Source of the DNA: Pseudarthrobacter defluvii
Lineage (GTDB): Bacteria > Actinomycetota > Actinomycetes > Actinomycetales > Micrococcaceae
Assembly: GCF_030323865.1 (NCBI RefSeq)
Contig: NZ_CP066362.1
Span: 62,001 to 126,000 of the forward strand
Length of the DNA stretch: 64,000 nucleotides
Reading direction: 5' to 3'
In this document: positions 53,845-62,272 of the stretch, one piece after another
How the letters are laid out: the number at the start of each line of letters is the position of its first letter
How positions within the stretch are numbered: position 1 is the stretch's first letter
The notes under the pieces: model-generated
Databases searched by the model: none
Told to the model about the DNA's origin: nothing
The model's input: only the letters and a program-made list of their open reading frames with translations
Program-made: the position numbers and the translations under genes

Positions 53845-54804
53845 TCAACTGCAGGATTGCTGCGTGCCCTCCCCATCGGCGGCGGTGACCTCCATGTTCG
53901 CGATGGCCTGCCGCACCACCGCCAGGTCTAGGTCACCGAGGCCCTGCGCGAGCAGTTCCGCGTAGAGCTCAAGCCCGGCACGTGCCAGGGGCACGGCAGT
54001 ACCGGCGTGGTCTGCAGCCTCCAGTACAAAGGACAGATCCTTGTGCATGAACTTCGCCGGGCCGGTCGGGGTGTAGTCCTTCGCCGCGAGCCGGGGTCCC
54101 ACCAGCTCCAGCACCCTGCTCGCAGCGAGACCGCCGGACAGGACCTCGAAGAGGGCTTCCACGTCCAGGCCGGAGCGTTCCGCAAGCTCAGCCGCCTCGG
54201 CGAGAGCCGCCGTCGTGGTCCCGACGATCAGCTGGTTGCAGGCCTTGGCGAGTGAGCCGGCACCCAAGTCACCCATCCGGCGTACGGAGGTCCCCATGGC
54301 CTCCAAAACCGGGCGCCCCCGCTCGAAGTCCTCCGGGGATCCGCCGGCCATAATGGCCAGGGTTCCCCGCTGCGCGCCGGCAGTACCGCCGCTGACCGGT
54401 GCGTCGAGCACCGTGGCCTTCCCGCCGCTGGCATCCGCAACGGCGAGCCCAAAGGCCCGCACCGCAACCGGCGACACGCTGCTCATCACCACAACGAGTG
54501 TTCCCGGTGCGGGCGGCACGGACCGCCACGCATCCAGGAGGCCGGCCGCAGCGTCCTCGATGAAGGAGAGGTCGGGAAGCATGAAGATGATGACGGGTTC
54601 GTCCCGGAGGTCCGCAACGTGGCCGACGCCGGACCCGCCCAGCGACTCCAGGTCGCGGACGGCCGAGGGGGAGCGGTTCCATCCCGTAACCTGCCACGCT
54701 GCCTTGAGCAGGTTGGCGGCCATCGGCGCCCCCATCAGCCCCAACCCGACGAATCCCGCGCGCTTGGGCGCGGGATTCGTCAGGGCGTCGTTACCGCTAT
54801 TCAC
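53845..54804 (-). CDS. NAD(P)-dependent beta-hydroxyacid dehydrogenase (tartronate semialdehyde reductase-like)
   Basis: Oxidoreductase of 319 aa from the 3-hydroxyisobutyrate dehydrogenase family. Cofactor motif FVGLGLMGAPMAANLL (residues 18-33), substrate motif VLDAPVSGGTAGAQRG, catalytic Lys in GSLAKACNQLI. It starts at GTG overlapping the transporter stop (GTGA at 54801-54804) with GGAGG upstream. It probably processes the acid brought in by the MHS transporter. It is related to the enzyme at 18168, but has a longer N-terminus. Confidence 0.9.
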   Translation of the reverse strand: MNSGNDALTNPAPKRAGFVGLGLMGAPMAANLLKAAWQVTGWNRSPSAVRDLESLGGSGVGHVADLRDEPVIIFMLPDLSFIEDAAAGLLDAWRSVPPAPGTLVVVMSSVSPVAVRAFGLAVADASGGKATVLDAPVSGGTAGAQRGTLAIMAGGSPEDFERGRPVLEAMGTSVRRMGDLGAGSLAKACNQLIVGTTTAALAEAAELAERSGLDVEALFEVLSGGLAASRVLELVGPRLAAKDYTPTGPAKFMHKDLSFVLEAADHAGTAVPLARAGLELYAELLAQGLGDLDLAVVRQAIANMEVTAADGEGTQQSCS

Positions 54805-56150
54805 CTGGCGTCCTCCACGACCACCAGGTCGCGGCCGTTGGTTTCCGGGGTGAAGAACGTGGTGACGAAGGAGATGCCCGCCAGGACCAGCGAGTAGAGC
54901 GCCGGCACCAGCCAGGAGTGGTTGGTGGCCGCCAGCAGTGCGACGCCGATCATCGGGGCGAAGCCTCCGGCGAGCACCGCGGAGAGTTCACGGCTGAGGG
55001 CTACGCCGGTGAAGCGGTGCTGGGAGCCGAACAGTTCAGGGAGCAGGGCGCACTGCGGGCCGAGCATGGCCTGCACGCCCAGGGCGATGCCCACCACCAT
55101 GACCACCCAGACCAGGGCGACGTTGCCGAGCGTGACCAGGTAGAAGGCCGGCAGGGCGATGACGGCCTGGAAGAGCGCGCCGTAGCGGTACACGGGAACC
55201 CGGCCAAAGCGGTCGGACAGGGCGCCGAAGGCGACAACCAGCACCGCTGCGAAGCCCGCGGCAATCAGCAGGCCGGTGGGGCCGATGAACTTGTCGCCGG
55301 GGAAGACGCCGGCCGGCATGCTGATGAAGGACACCAGCAGTGCGGAGTAGATGGAGGAGTTTCCGTTTTCTCCCATGCGGAGGCCAATGCCCACCAGCAC
55401 GTTCTTCTTGGAGTGCTTCCAGATCTGGCCCACCGGGTTCTTCACCACGGCCTTGTGCTTCTCCAGTTCCTGGAAGACCGGGGTCTCCTTGAGGCGGAGC
55501 CTGATGAAGATGGCGATGGCGATCAGGATGACGCTGGCCAGGAAGGGAACGCGCCACAGCCAGCCCTGCAGGACCTGCTTGTCCGCCAGGGCCATCAGGG
55601 CGAAGGTTCCGGCGCCCAGGAGGGTGCCCAGCTGGATGCCAACGAACGGCAGGGAGGCAAAGAAACCACGACGGCGGCGCGGGGCCACCTCGGAGATGAG
55701 GGTGGTGGCGCCTGCCTGCTCGGCGCCGGCGCCCAGGCCCTGCAAAATGCGCAGCGTCACCAGGAGCACCGCCCCGAGCATGCCCGCCTGGTCGAAGGTG
55801 GGCAGGAGGCCGATGGCGCAGCTGGACAGGCCCATGAGGCCGATGGTCAGGATCAGCACCATTTTGCGGCCGAAGCGGTCGCCGATGTGGCCGAACACCA
55901 CGCCCCCGAAGGGCCGGGCGGCGAATCCGACGCCGTAGGTGGCGAAGGAGGCGATGACCGCTCCGCTTTCCCCGAGCGGCGCAAAGAACAACGGCCCGAA
56001 GATCAGGGCCGAGGCCAGGCCGTAGATGTAGAAGTCGTAGTACTCCAGGGCGGAACCCACGGAGCTGGCAAGTGTTGCCCTTCGCAGCTGGTCCGGATCG
56101 ACGACGGCGCCGTCCGTGGTGGCCTGCGGTGAGTTAGTACGAGTTGTCAC
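54801..56150 (-). CDS. MHS family major facilitator (organic acid / osmolyte) transporter
   Basis: Polytopic proton-coupled carrier of 449 aa. It shows 12 hydrophobic segments and MHS-family traits: SSVGSALEYYDFYIYG at the first helix, the GHIGDRFGRKMVL loop between helices 2 and 3, and LRILQGLGAGAEQAGATTLISEV. MHS members import dicarboxylates, ketoglutarate, shikimate and proline betaine. Start GTG 56150 has GGGAG five bases upstream; a longer frame to 56255 is not used. It is coupled to the dehydrogenase downstream. Confidence 0.9.
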   Translation of the reverse strand: MTTRTNSPQATTDGAVVDPDQLRRATLASSVGSALEYYDFYIYGLASALIFGPLFFAPLGESGAVIASFATYGVGFAARPFGGVVFGHIGDRFGRKMVLILTIGLMGLSSCAIGLLPTFDQAGMLGAVLLVTLRILQGLGAGAEQAGATTLISEVAPRRRRGFFASLPFVGIQLGTLLGAGTFALMALADKQVLQGWLWRVPFLASVILIAIAIFIRLRLKETPVFQELEKHKAVVKNPVGQIWKHSKKNVLVGIGLRMGENGNSSIYSALLVSFISMPAGVFPGDKFIGPTGLLIAAGFAAVLVVAFGALSDRFGRVPVYRYGALFQAVIALPAFYLVTLGNVALVWVVMVVGIALGVQAMLGPQCALLPELFGSQHRFTGVALSRELSAVLAGGFAPMIGVALLAATNHSWLVPALYSLVLAGISFVTTFFTPETNGRDLVVVEDAR

Positions 56151-56201
56151 GAGAACTCCCTCTAATGCACTCCAGGCCCCCGTTGGCCTGGTGGGATAGC
56201 G

Positions 56202-56215
56202 ACAACACCTGTTGT
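56202..56215. promoter_or_regulatory. Palindrome in the leader of the MHS transporter
   Basis: ACAACA-CC-TGTTGT is a perfect 6-bp inverted repeat located between the predicted promoter (minus-strand CATAGT at 56222-56227) and the GTG. A regulator site is inferred. Confidence 0.4.
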
Positions 56216-56228
56216 GTCGGTCACTATG

Positions 56229-56255
56229 CTGAACACAATACAGCAAGCTGAACAA
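56229..56255. promoter_or_regulatory. Two GTTCAG half-sites in the MHS promoter
   Basis: On the minus strand GTTCAGC occurs twice with 18-bp spacing. The first covers a -35-like TTCAGC and the second directly precedes a -10-like CATAGT. The half-site also makes up the palindrome before the IclR gene (57144-57163), pointing to control by that IclR protein. Confidence 0.45.
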
Positions 56256-56310
56256 CGAGCAACAGTTTTTGGTTTTGAAGTTCCGAAAGGCCGCCAGGCC
56301 GCCGCGGTCC

Positions 56311-57108
56311 CTAACCCATCGGGTTGCCCAGGGAGTGGGCCAGTTCCTGCAGTTCCTTGACCATCTGCGAGCCCTGCTCGGGCGTGTAGGTGGCCTTCAA
56401 TGCCGTTACGGACAGGCCCAAACTGGGTCCGTGGGCTCCGCGGGTGGGAACGGAAACGGCGAGGCACACCACCCCGGTGGTTGACTCCTCATCCTCGAAG
56501 GCATAACCCTGCTCGCGGATCTCTTTCAGCTGTGCCTTGAGCTCCGCGCCTGTGCGCAGGGATTTCGGCGTGAGGACCGGCAGTTCGGCGTCGTCCGGGA
56601 ACATTTCCTCCAGGTCATGGTCACGCAGCCGCGCGATCAGGGCCTTGCCCACGGCGCACAGGGACACCGGCATCTTGTCACCGATGTTGGACGTGAGCCG
56701 CACGGCGGGATGGCCCTCGTACCGGGCCAGGTAAATGACGTTGGTACCGTCCAGCATTGCGATCCGGACCGTCTCGCGGGACAGGACGGAGGCCTGCTCG
56801 CAGTAGCGGTAAAACTCCTGCACCTCGTCCATGCGCCCAAGATAGGCGGCGCCCAGTTCCACCAGCTTCCGGCCCAGGGTGAACTCAGCGCCCTGCCTGC
56901 TGATCAGGCGCGCCTCCTCCAGTGCCAGCAGGAGGTTGGAGGTGGATGACTTTGGAATTCCCACCTCGCGCGAGAGGTCGCTCAGTGTCAGCCGGCCGGT
57001 GGCAGAGGCGGCGAGGGCGTCCAGCACGGCCGCTGCCCGGGTGACTGCCGGCGCCGGCGAGGCGGCTCCCGGCTTGTCGGAGGAAGCGGAAGGTTGGGAA
57101 TCGGCCAT
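56311..57108 (-). CDS. IclR family transcriptional regulator of the hydroxy-acid locus
   Basis: Regulator of 265 aa with Ser/Pro-rich first 20 residues, winged helix (RAAAVLDALAASATGRLTL, SDLSREVGIPKSSTSNLLLAL) and IclR effector domain (LSRETVRIAMLDGTNVIYLARYEG, GDKMPVSLCAVGKALIARL). AAGGAGAATC precedes the ATG. It sits between the MHS-transporter/dehydrogenase genes and the hydrolase/dehydrogenase genes, all on the minus strand, and a GTTCAGT palindrome lies just upstream. The ligand is unknown. Confidence 0.9.
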   Translation of the reverse strand: MADSQPSASSDKPGAASPAPAVTRAAAVLDALAASATGRLTLSDLSREVGIPKSSTSNLLLALEEARLISRQGAEFTLGRKLVELGAAYLGRMDEVQEFYRYCEQASVLSRETVRIAMLDGTNVIYLARYEGHPAVRLTSNIGDKMPVSLCAVGKALIARLRDHDLEEMFPDDAELPVLTPKSLRTGAELKAQLKEIREQGYAFEDEESTTGVVCLAVSVPTRGAHGPSLGLSVTALKATYTPEQGSQMVKELQELAHSLGNPMG

Positions 57109-57143
57109 GATTCTCCTTAGGTCGCCAGGGCAGACTTCGGTAG

Positions 57144-57163
57144 GCGTTCAGTGGACTGAACGC
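57144..57163. promoter_or_regulatory. Palindromic operator upstream of the IclR gene
   Basis: GCGTTCAGT-GG-ACTGAACGC has perfect 9-bp arms. It is 36 bp before the IclR ATG. Half-site GTTCAG also appears in the MHS promoter. Autoregulation is inferred. Confidence 0.65.
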
Positions 57164-57206
57164 TATCCATCATAAAGGGGTTGGCACCCCTCCCTGTCCC
57201 CCGCCT

Positions 57207-57944
57207 TCAGGCGACGGTGTTGCTCAGCGCGCCGATACCTTCCACCACGATGTCCACCCGATCCCCGGGCGCCACGGGTACTGCGGTGGCCGGCGCGCCC
57301 GTCATCACGACGTCGCCGGGTTCAAGGGTCAGCCAGGTCGTGACGTAGACGAGGCAGTCCACCACACTGGACGGCAGATTGAAGGTGCCGGAGTTCGCCT
57401 TCGCGGTTCCATTGACATAGACGTCGATGCCCGCGTGCTCCGGATTACGGAGTTCGGTCTCTATCCAGGGACCCAGGGGCGTGTAGTTGACCCCGGCCTT
57501 GCCTTGGAAGTTCCGTTCGTCCACCGCGTTCTGGTCCACATTGGTGACGTCGTTGACGCACGTGTAGCCCAGGACGTGCTCCAGGGCATTCGAGGCCGTG
57601 AGGTTGGTGGCTGTTTTGCCGATTATGGCGGCCAGTTCACCCTCTGCGTGGACGGTGCCGCGGTCACGGGCCGCCACTATGGCCCCTCCCGGTGGGGCAA
57701 CGGTGTGGACGGACTTGTGCCACGCCTGGATGGGCAAAGGGTGGTCATTCAGCGTCCGGTTGTGGCCAATGCCCAGGACGACGGCGGGCGTCACCGGGGC
57801 GAGGAAAGTTGCCTGACTGAATGGCGTGGTGCCGCCGGTGTAGCGAAGGGTGGCGGCGAATGGGTCAGCCACGTGATGCCAGGTCCCGTCCCGTTCGACG
57901 GCGTGCTGGGGACCTGCTGCTGTTGTGATCCTGGCGATACGCAT
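57207..57944 (-). CDS. Fumarylacetoacetate hydrolase family protein
   Basis: Metal-dependent hydrolase, decarboxylase or hydratase of 245 aa. The FAH core is LGIGHNRTLNDH, EGELAAIIGK with the acidic metal ligands, YTCVNDVTNVDQNAVD, and LEPGDVVMTGAP. Members act on 2-oxo acids and their enols in aromatic and sugar-acid pathways. It is 9 bp downstream of the D-2-hydroxyacid dehydrogenase stop and shares its promoter. The substrate is unknown. Confidence 0.88.
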   Translation of the reverse strand: MRIARITTAAGPQHAVERDGTWHHVADPFAATLRYTGGTTPFSQATFLAPVTPAVVLGIGHNRTLNDHPLPIQAWHKSVHTVAPPGGAIVAARDRGTVHAEGELAAIIGKTATNLTASNALEHVLGYTCVNDVTNVDQNAVDERNFQGKAGVNYTPLGPWIETELRNPEHAGIDVYVNGTAKANSGTFNLPSSVVDCLVYVTTWLTLEPGDVVMTGAPATAVPVAPGDRVDIVVEGIGALSNTVA

Positions 57945-57953
57945 AATCGCGGC

Positions 57954-59006
57954 TCAGTAGAAGTGGACCGTATCCACGAGGTGGGGGAGATCCCCGCCGT
58001 CGAGGAAGGTGCGGAGGTTGCTGCAGAACCGTTCGGTGATCAGGCGGTTCTCGGCCGCGCTGAGGGCTGACGTGTGCGGCGAAACCATGACCTTGGGGTG
58101 CTTCCACAAGGGGCTGTCCTGCGGCAGCGGCTCCACGGCGAAGACATCCAGGCATGCGTAGCCCACCTGGCCGTTATCCAATGCCTCCAGCAGTGCCTCC
58201 TCATCCACCACGGTTCCCCGGCCCACGTTGACGAAGGTGGTTCCGGGCTTCATGGCGGCGAAAAGCTCACGGTTGAACAGTTTTTCCGTGTAGGCGGTGC
58301 CGGGCAGCGTATTGACGACGGCGTCTGCCGTGGCCAGGAGGGCGGGGAGGCCGTCGTTGTCCACCACGTGGTCGATGCCGGCGATGGGTTCCACGTTCCG
58401 CTTGGTCCCGCTGACCTTCATGCCCAGGGCCCGGGCGATCCGGGCGGTTTCCAGGCCTATTTCGCCGAGGCCGGCGACCGCCAAATTCGACCCGTTGACC
58501 AACCGGGTGGGGACCCGGAGTTCTGGCCAAACCCGGGCCCGTTGGTCTTCGGCCAGTTCCGCGCTCCGCTTGAAGCCGTTCAGGATTCCCATCACGGCGA
58601 ACTCCGCGAGGGGGAGGGCATGTACTCCGGCGGAGGTTGTGATTCTGAATTTCTGCAGAAGGTCCCGGCTCAGGCCGGATGCCTTGACTGCTCCACCCGC
58701 ACCGGCCGCCATGGCGTGGACCCATTCCAGCCCCGGGTTTTCCAGCGCGACTCGGGCCAGGCCTGCGGGGCTTTCGTTAGGGAACCCGTAAAGTACCTGG
58801 GCGCTGTTGAGCATGGCCCAATAGCGTTCCTCCTGCTCTTCGGTGCGTTTGAAGGCGGGGTCGCCAGCGTGATCTGCAGGATAGCGTTCCGGCGGCAGGA
58901 GTTCGGGCTCGTAGACGACGGAGATGGACGGGTCAACGGCGCGGATCTGGTCCACGAGCTCTGCCTCGAGCGGGACGGCGATGGCCACAGTCTTACAGGG
59001 AGTCAT
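57954..59006 (-). CDS. D-2-hydroxyacid dehydrogenase (NAD-binding, phosphoglycerate dehydrogenase fold)
   Basis: Oxidoreductase of 350 aa. The NAD motif is VAGLGEIGLETARI, and the catalytic Arg-Glu-His triad lies in NVGRGTVV, DVFAVEPLP and SPHTSALS. It would interconvert a D-2-hydroxyacid and a 2-oxo acid, then supply the FAH-family enzyme. I start it at ATG 59006; the longer frame to 59264 is not supported. The promoter appears leaderless (TATAGT six bases before ATG). Confidence 0.88.
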   Translation of the reverse strand: MTPCKTVAIAVPLEAELVDQIRAVDPSISVVYEPELLPPERYPADHAGDPAFKRTEEQEERYWAMLNSAQVLYGFPNESPAGLARVALENPGLEWVHAMAAGAGGAVKASGLSRDLLQKFRITTSAGVHALPLAEFAVMGILNGFKRSAELAEDQRARVWPELRVPTRLVNGSNLAVAGLGEIGLETARIARALGMKVSGTKRNVEPIAGIDHVVDNDGLPALLATADAVVNTLPGTAYTEKLFNRELFAAMKPGTTFVNVGRGTVVDEEALLEALDNGQVGYACLDVFAVEPLPQDSPLWKHPKVMVSPHTSALSAAENRLITERFCSNLRTFLDGGDLPHLVDTVHFY

Positions 59007-59012
59007 TCGTTC

Positions 59013-59044
59013 ACTATACTGGTTGCCGTCCCATATGGTGAACA
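59013..59044 (-). promoter_or_regulatory. Leaderless promoter with overlapping inverted repeat, hydroxyacid dehydrogenase operon
   Basis: On the minus strand TTCACC, an 18-bp spacer, and TATAGT (59013-59018), six bases before the ATG. The ten-base arms GTTCACCATA and TATAGTGAAC (one mismatch) overlap the -35 and -10, so a repressor could cover both. The element TCACTAT(A/G)CTG also occurs at 56221 in the MHS promoter. Confidence 0.5.
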
Positions 59045-59091
59045 ACACCCTCCGGTTGCCCGACCGTTGACCCGGCTCGGAACCTGCACCG

Positions 59092-59652
59092 CTAGGGACC
59101 CGGATCAGCCCGCGCGTGGTTCCGGTGCGTGGTCGCGGCGAGGAGCTTCGCGGCAAGGACTGCCGACAGGGCCGCGAACGGAAGCTCAACGAGGACTGCT
59201 TCCAGGACCGCGGTGAGAAGTGGTGGACCCTGCTGGGCTGTCGTGACGTCGAAGAGGGCGTCAATGCAGAGGCTGGTGGAGAAGGCCGTGGCGGTAAGGA
59301 TCGCCAGGGTGCTGTTCCTGAAGAGAAACACCGCGGTCAGCAGCGCGGAGAGGGCTTCAAAGGCGTCCAGGGCCAGCCAGGCCGTGTTCCAGTTGTAGGC
59401 GACGGTTACGGAGGGCATCGTCCCGCCCAAATAGAGAATCCAGGCGACGTAGAAGAGGGTAGAAGCGGCGCCGCAGGCGATCGCCAGGCGCCGCCATCCC
59501 AACCCCCTGACCCTGACCAAAAGGCGCCGACGGACGCGAAGGATCAAGACCAGCGCCAGAAGGACCACCCCGAGCTTCAGCCCGATGAAGTGGGGTCCGG
59601 TCAGGCGCCCACTCGCAGCCGCCAAGGACGCGAGAGCCTCTGGTCCCCGCAT
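59092..59652 (-). CDS. Hypothetical membrane protein, 186 aa
   Basis: Integral membrane protein with about five hydrophobic segments (first around 25-40, the last near 155-175) separated by short loops, one basic (RVRRRLLVRVRGLGWRR). I cannot assign a family. GGAGG lies 8 bases before the ATG at 59652, better than a GTG at 59661. It is flanked by unrelated operons on the same strand: upstream are the ABC permease and ATPase genes (59713-61694), with a 60-bp gap, so it may belong to their transcript. Confidence 0.72.
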   Translation of the reverse strand: MRGPEALASLAAASGRLTGPHFIGLKLGVVLLALVLILRVRRRLLVRVRGLGWRRLAIACGAASTLFYVAWILYLGGTMPSVTVAYNWNTAWLALDAFEALSALLTAVFLFRNSTLAILTATAFSTSLCIDALFDVTTAQQGPPLLTAVLEAVLVELPFAALSAVLAAKLLAATTHRNHARADPGP

Positions 59653-59712
59653 GTCCAACACCTCCGTGTCTTCCGTTAGTGCCTGAAGTACCGGCTGTGG
59701 GCCGCCGTGAGG

Positions 59713-60999
59713 CTACTCGTAGCGGAGGGAATCGATGGGGTTTTGCCGGGCCGCGCGCCAGGCGGGGAGCGTGCCGGCGATGAAGGCGATGACCATGACC
59801 AGGAGGATGACGCCGGCGACGGGTGCGGGGGCGAAGCTGAGGATCTGCAGCCCGGCGAGGTCGCTCAGGGGGCCCCGGGCGAGGGCGCCGCTGATGGCGG
59901 TGCCCAGGCCGATGGCGGCGGCGGATCCGATGAGGCTGCCGAGCAGTCCGATGAAGGCCGCCTCGGTGCTGAAAAGCGCGAATACAGAGCCGCTGCCCAT
60001 GCCCATTGCTTTCATAAGGCCGATTTCCCGGGTCCGTTCCTGCACCGACATCAGCAGCGTGTTCACGATGCCAAATCCGGCGGCGACGAGGGCGATGATC
60101 GCGAAGGCGTCCAGGACGCCGATGATGCCGTTGATGACGGTCTTAACGGTGCCAATCCTGTCCTCGAGCGTCTGGGCCGAGTAGCCAGCGGCGCTGAGCC
60201 GGGATTTCATGTCGTTGATCTCTTTTTTTGACGTCGGTGAGAAGGTGGCGGTCGCCGCGGTCCATGTGTTTTTCGTGGCGGCGGGCGCTCCCGTGCTTTG
60301 AGCGTCCGCGAGGGCGGAAGTGAGGGCCTTGTTGGCGAAAGCACCGCCGGAGCCAAGGAGGGCGTTGTCTTCCACGCCATTAATCCGCGCCGTGACGGCG
60401 TGCATGCTGCCGGTGGCGTCCGGAATCCCGATGGTGACATCCTGGCCCACGGCCTGGTCGTTGCCCGTAAAACCCAGCGGTGTGATGTAGCTGGTGGGTA
60501 GGATTACCTGGGGCTGGCTGCCGGCATCATCCAGTGCTTCGCCGGAGGCCAGCTGCGGCTGGGCCCCTGCCAACGGACTGACCGAGAGCTGGTATTTGTC
60601 CTGGTTGTCCCACTGGATGTAGGCGGGACTGAGCCGGCTGACCGGGGAGACTGCCGTGATCCCGGGAACGGCGGCCACGGCGTCGAGATCGGATTGGTTC
60701 AGGGCCATCTGTGTCGAACCCGGGCGGCCGCCTGCGGCGAGGACCCTGGTGTTGGGATCGTATTTCTGCGGGCCGGACCCCGGGCTGGTGCCGGCGTCCG
60801 TCTTGGTGACTGTAAAGGCGTTGCTGGGCCCGACGGCGGCGATCTGGCTGTCGATGTAGTTGGAAATACCGGTGCCCAGACCGTTGGTGATGGTGAGGGT
60901 GAACGCTCCGACGAAGATCGCCAGGATGGTCAAGGTGGTGCGGAGTTTGCTGCGGAAGCTGTTGGCGATGGCGGTTTTCAGCGTTTCAAGCGGTTTCAT
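59713..60999 (-). CDS. MacB/FtsX-type ABC transporter permease
   Basis: Permease of 428 aa with one N-terminal helix (about 19-40), a large extracytoplasmic domain (about 45-265), and three C-terminal helices (from INGIIGVLDAFAIIALVAAG to the end). This is the type VII ABC (MacB-fold) plan. The coupling region is SVQERTREIGLMKAMGMGS. Such pairs move lipids, peptides or antibiotics at the outer face, or transmit mechanical signals. The ATG overlaps the TGA of the ATPase gene by 4 bp. The substrate is unknown. Confidence 0.9.
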   Translation of the reverse strand: MKPLETLKTAIANSFRSKLRTTLTILAIFVGAFTLTITNGLGTGISNYIDSQIAAVGPSNAFTVTKTDAGTSPGSGPQKYDPNTRVLAAGGRPGSTQMALNQSDLDAVAAVPGITAVSPVSRLSPAYIQWDNQDKYQLSVSPLAGAQPQLASGEALDDAGSQPQVILPTSYITPLGFTGNDQAVGQDVTIGIPDATGSMHAVTARINGVEDNALLGSGGAFANKALTSALADAQSTGAPAATKNTWTAATATFSPTSKKEINDMKSRLSAAGYSAQTLEDRIGTVKTVINGIIGVLDAFAIIALVAAGFGIVNTLLMSVQERTREIGLMKAMGMGSGSVFALFSTEAAFIGLLGSLIGSAAAIGLGTAISGALARGPLSDLAGLQILSFAPAPVAGVILLVMVIAFIAGTLPAWRAARQNPIDSLRYE

Positions 61000-61694
61000 G
61001 CCGCGTGCTCCTCGTGAGTGGTGATGAGCTGCCCGTCCCGGATGTAGAGGCGGCGGTTGAACCGCGCGGCCAGGTCGTGGTCGTGCGTCACCGTGATGAG
61101 GGTGATGCCGTGGTTTTGGTTGAGGTCGAACAGGATGTCTTCGACGATGGCGCCCGTGGCGGTGTCGAGATTTCCAGTAGGTTCGTCAGCGAAGAGAACC
61201 TGCGGGTTGTTCGCGAGGGCACGCGCGATGACCACGCGCTGCTTCTGGCCGCCGGACAAGTTCCCGGCCTTGTTGCGGGCCTTGTCGGCCAGTTCGAGCT
61301 GTTCGAGGACTTCCATGCCCCGGGCGCGGCGCTCCCGCGCCCCCGCCCCGGCGATCTTCAGTGGCAGGACGACGTTGTCCAGCACGCTGGTGGCGTGGTT
61401 GAGGAAAAACTGCTGGAAGACGAAGCCGAACATCTGGTTCCGCAAGGTGTTCAGTTTCCGGCCGCTCAACGTTTTGGCGTTCGTTCCGTCGACATGGACT
61501 TCTCCTCCACCCGGGCTGTCCAGGAGTGCGAGCAGGTGCATCAGCGTGGACTTACCGGATCCGCTCTTGCCGACGATTGCGACGGAGTCTCCACGGTCGA
61601 TGTCCAGGGTCACGCCTTTCAGGGCGTCGAAACGGTCGGGCCCGCGTCCGTAGGTCTTGGTCAGGTTGCGGGTGGACAAAATCGGCACAGACAT
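60996..61694 (-). CDS. MacB/LolD-type ABC transporter ATP-binding protein
   Basis: ATPase of 232 aa. Walker A is VGKSGSGKSTL, the Q-loop is FGFVFQQFFLNH, the signature is LSGGQKQR, Walker B is VLFADEPTGNLDT, and the H-loop is TVTHDHDLAARF. These mark the MacB/LolD branch (EPTGNLD). AAGGAAACCC precedes the ATG at 61694. It pairs with the permease at 59713. Confidence 0.93.
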   Translation of the reverse strand: MSVPILSTRNLTKTYGRGPDRFDALKGVTLDIDRGDSVAIVGKSGSGKSTLMHLLALLDSPGGGEVHVDGTNAKTLSGRKLNTLRNQMFGFVFQQFFLNHATSVLDNVVLPLKIAGAGARERRARGMEVLEQLELADKARNKAGNLSGGQKQRVVIARALANNPQVLFADEPTGNLDTATGAIVEDILFDLNQNHGITLITVTHDHDLAARFNRRLYIRDGQLITTHEEHAA

Positions 61695-61823
61695 GGGTTT
61701 CCTTCTTTAGCCCGGCACCATGCCTGCCATCCGGCCGGTCAGTAGCACGCTAAACATGCGGTAGGTGAACCGCAAAACAAGAGGGTAGGGGACGAACCTT
61801 GATGAAAGCTGACCAGGATCTGA

Positions 61824-61840
61824 GGCAGGAACGCCCTGCC
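61824..61840 (-). terminator. Weak hairpin after the rhodanese gene
   Basis: GGCAGG and CCTGCC pair around AACGC, 20 bp past the rhodanese stop. It may end that transcript before the ABC genes; there is no long T-run. Confidence 0.35.
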
Positions 61841-61860
61841 AATTCAATCAGCAGGGCTGC

Positions 61861-62262
61861 TTATTCAGCGGCATACCCGCCCACTGCTGCCCACGCCTGG
61901 AATCCTCCGATGAGGTCGGTGGCGCGTGCCAGGCCCAGCCGCTGAAGGGTGTGTGCAGCGAGGCTGGAACTGTACCCCTCGCTGCAGACCACGACGATCC
62001 GCCGATCACGGTCATCAGCAATCGGGAGCCGGTGGGGGCTGGAAGGATCGAGCCGCCATTCGAGAACGTTGCGGTCAACGACCACCGCTCCCGGCAACTC
62101 ACCGTCGCGCTCCCGCTGATCGACCGGACGAGTGTCCACAACAAGGGCACCTGCCGCCATCTCCCGCTCAAGATCCGAGGCATGTACACGCTCGAGCCCG
62201 GCGCGGCTCTCCGCCAGCAACTGGTCGATGGCAGGGGTCCCGGAAGTATCGTAATGTTCCAA
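61861..62262 (-). CDS. Rhodanese-like sulfurtransferase
   Basis: Single-domain rhodanese of 133 aa. LVVDTRPVDQRERDGELPGA is the CH2A-like part and VVVCSEGYSSSLAA holds the active Cys93. It can accept sulfur on that Cys from thiosulfate or a persulfide donor. The start is TTG (62260-62262) with a strong AGGAGG (62269-62274), which overlaps the stop of the upstream gene. It is the last gene of the alarmone-synthetase / homoserine-dehydrogenase-like operon. Confidence 0.85.
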   Translation of the reverse strand: MEHYDTSGTPAIDQLLAESRAGLERVHASDLEREMAAGALVVDTRPVDQRERDGELPGAVVVDRNVLEWRLDPSSPHRLPIADDRDRRIVVVCSEGYSSSLAAHTLQRLGLARATDLIGGFQAWAAVGGYAAE

Positions 62263-62272
62263 AAGTTTCCTC

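Noticed and set aside
54835..54848. GTTTCCGGGG as a further copy of the intergenic repeat
   Set aside because: It is inside the MHS transporter coding sequence and none of the inverted-repeat arms are present.
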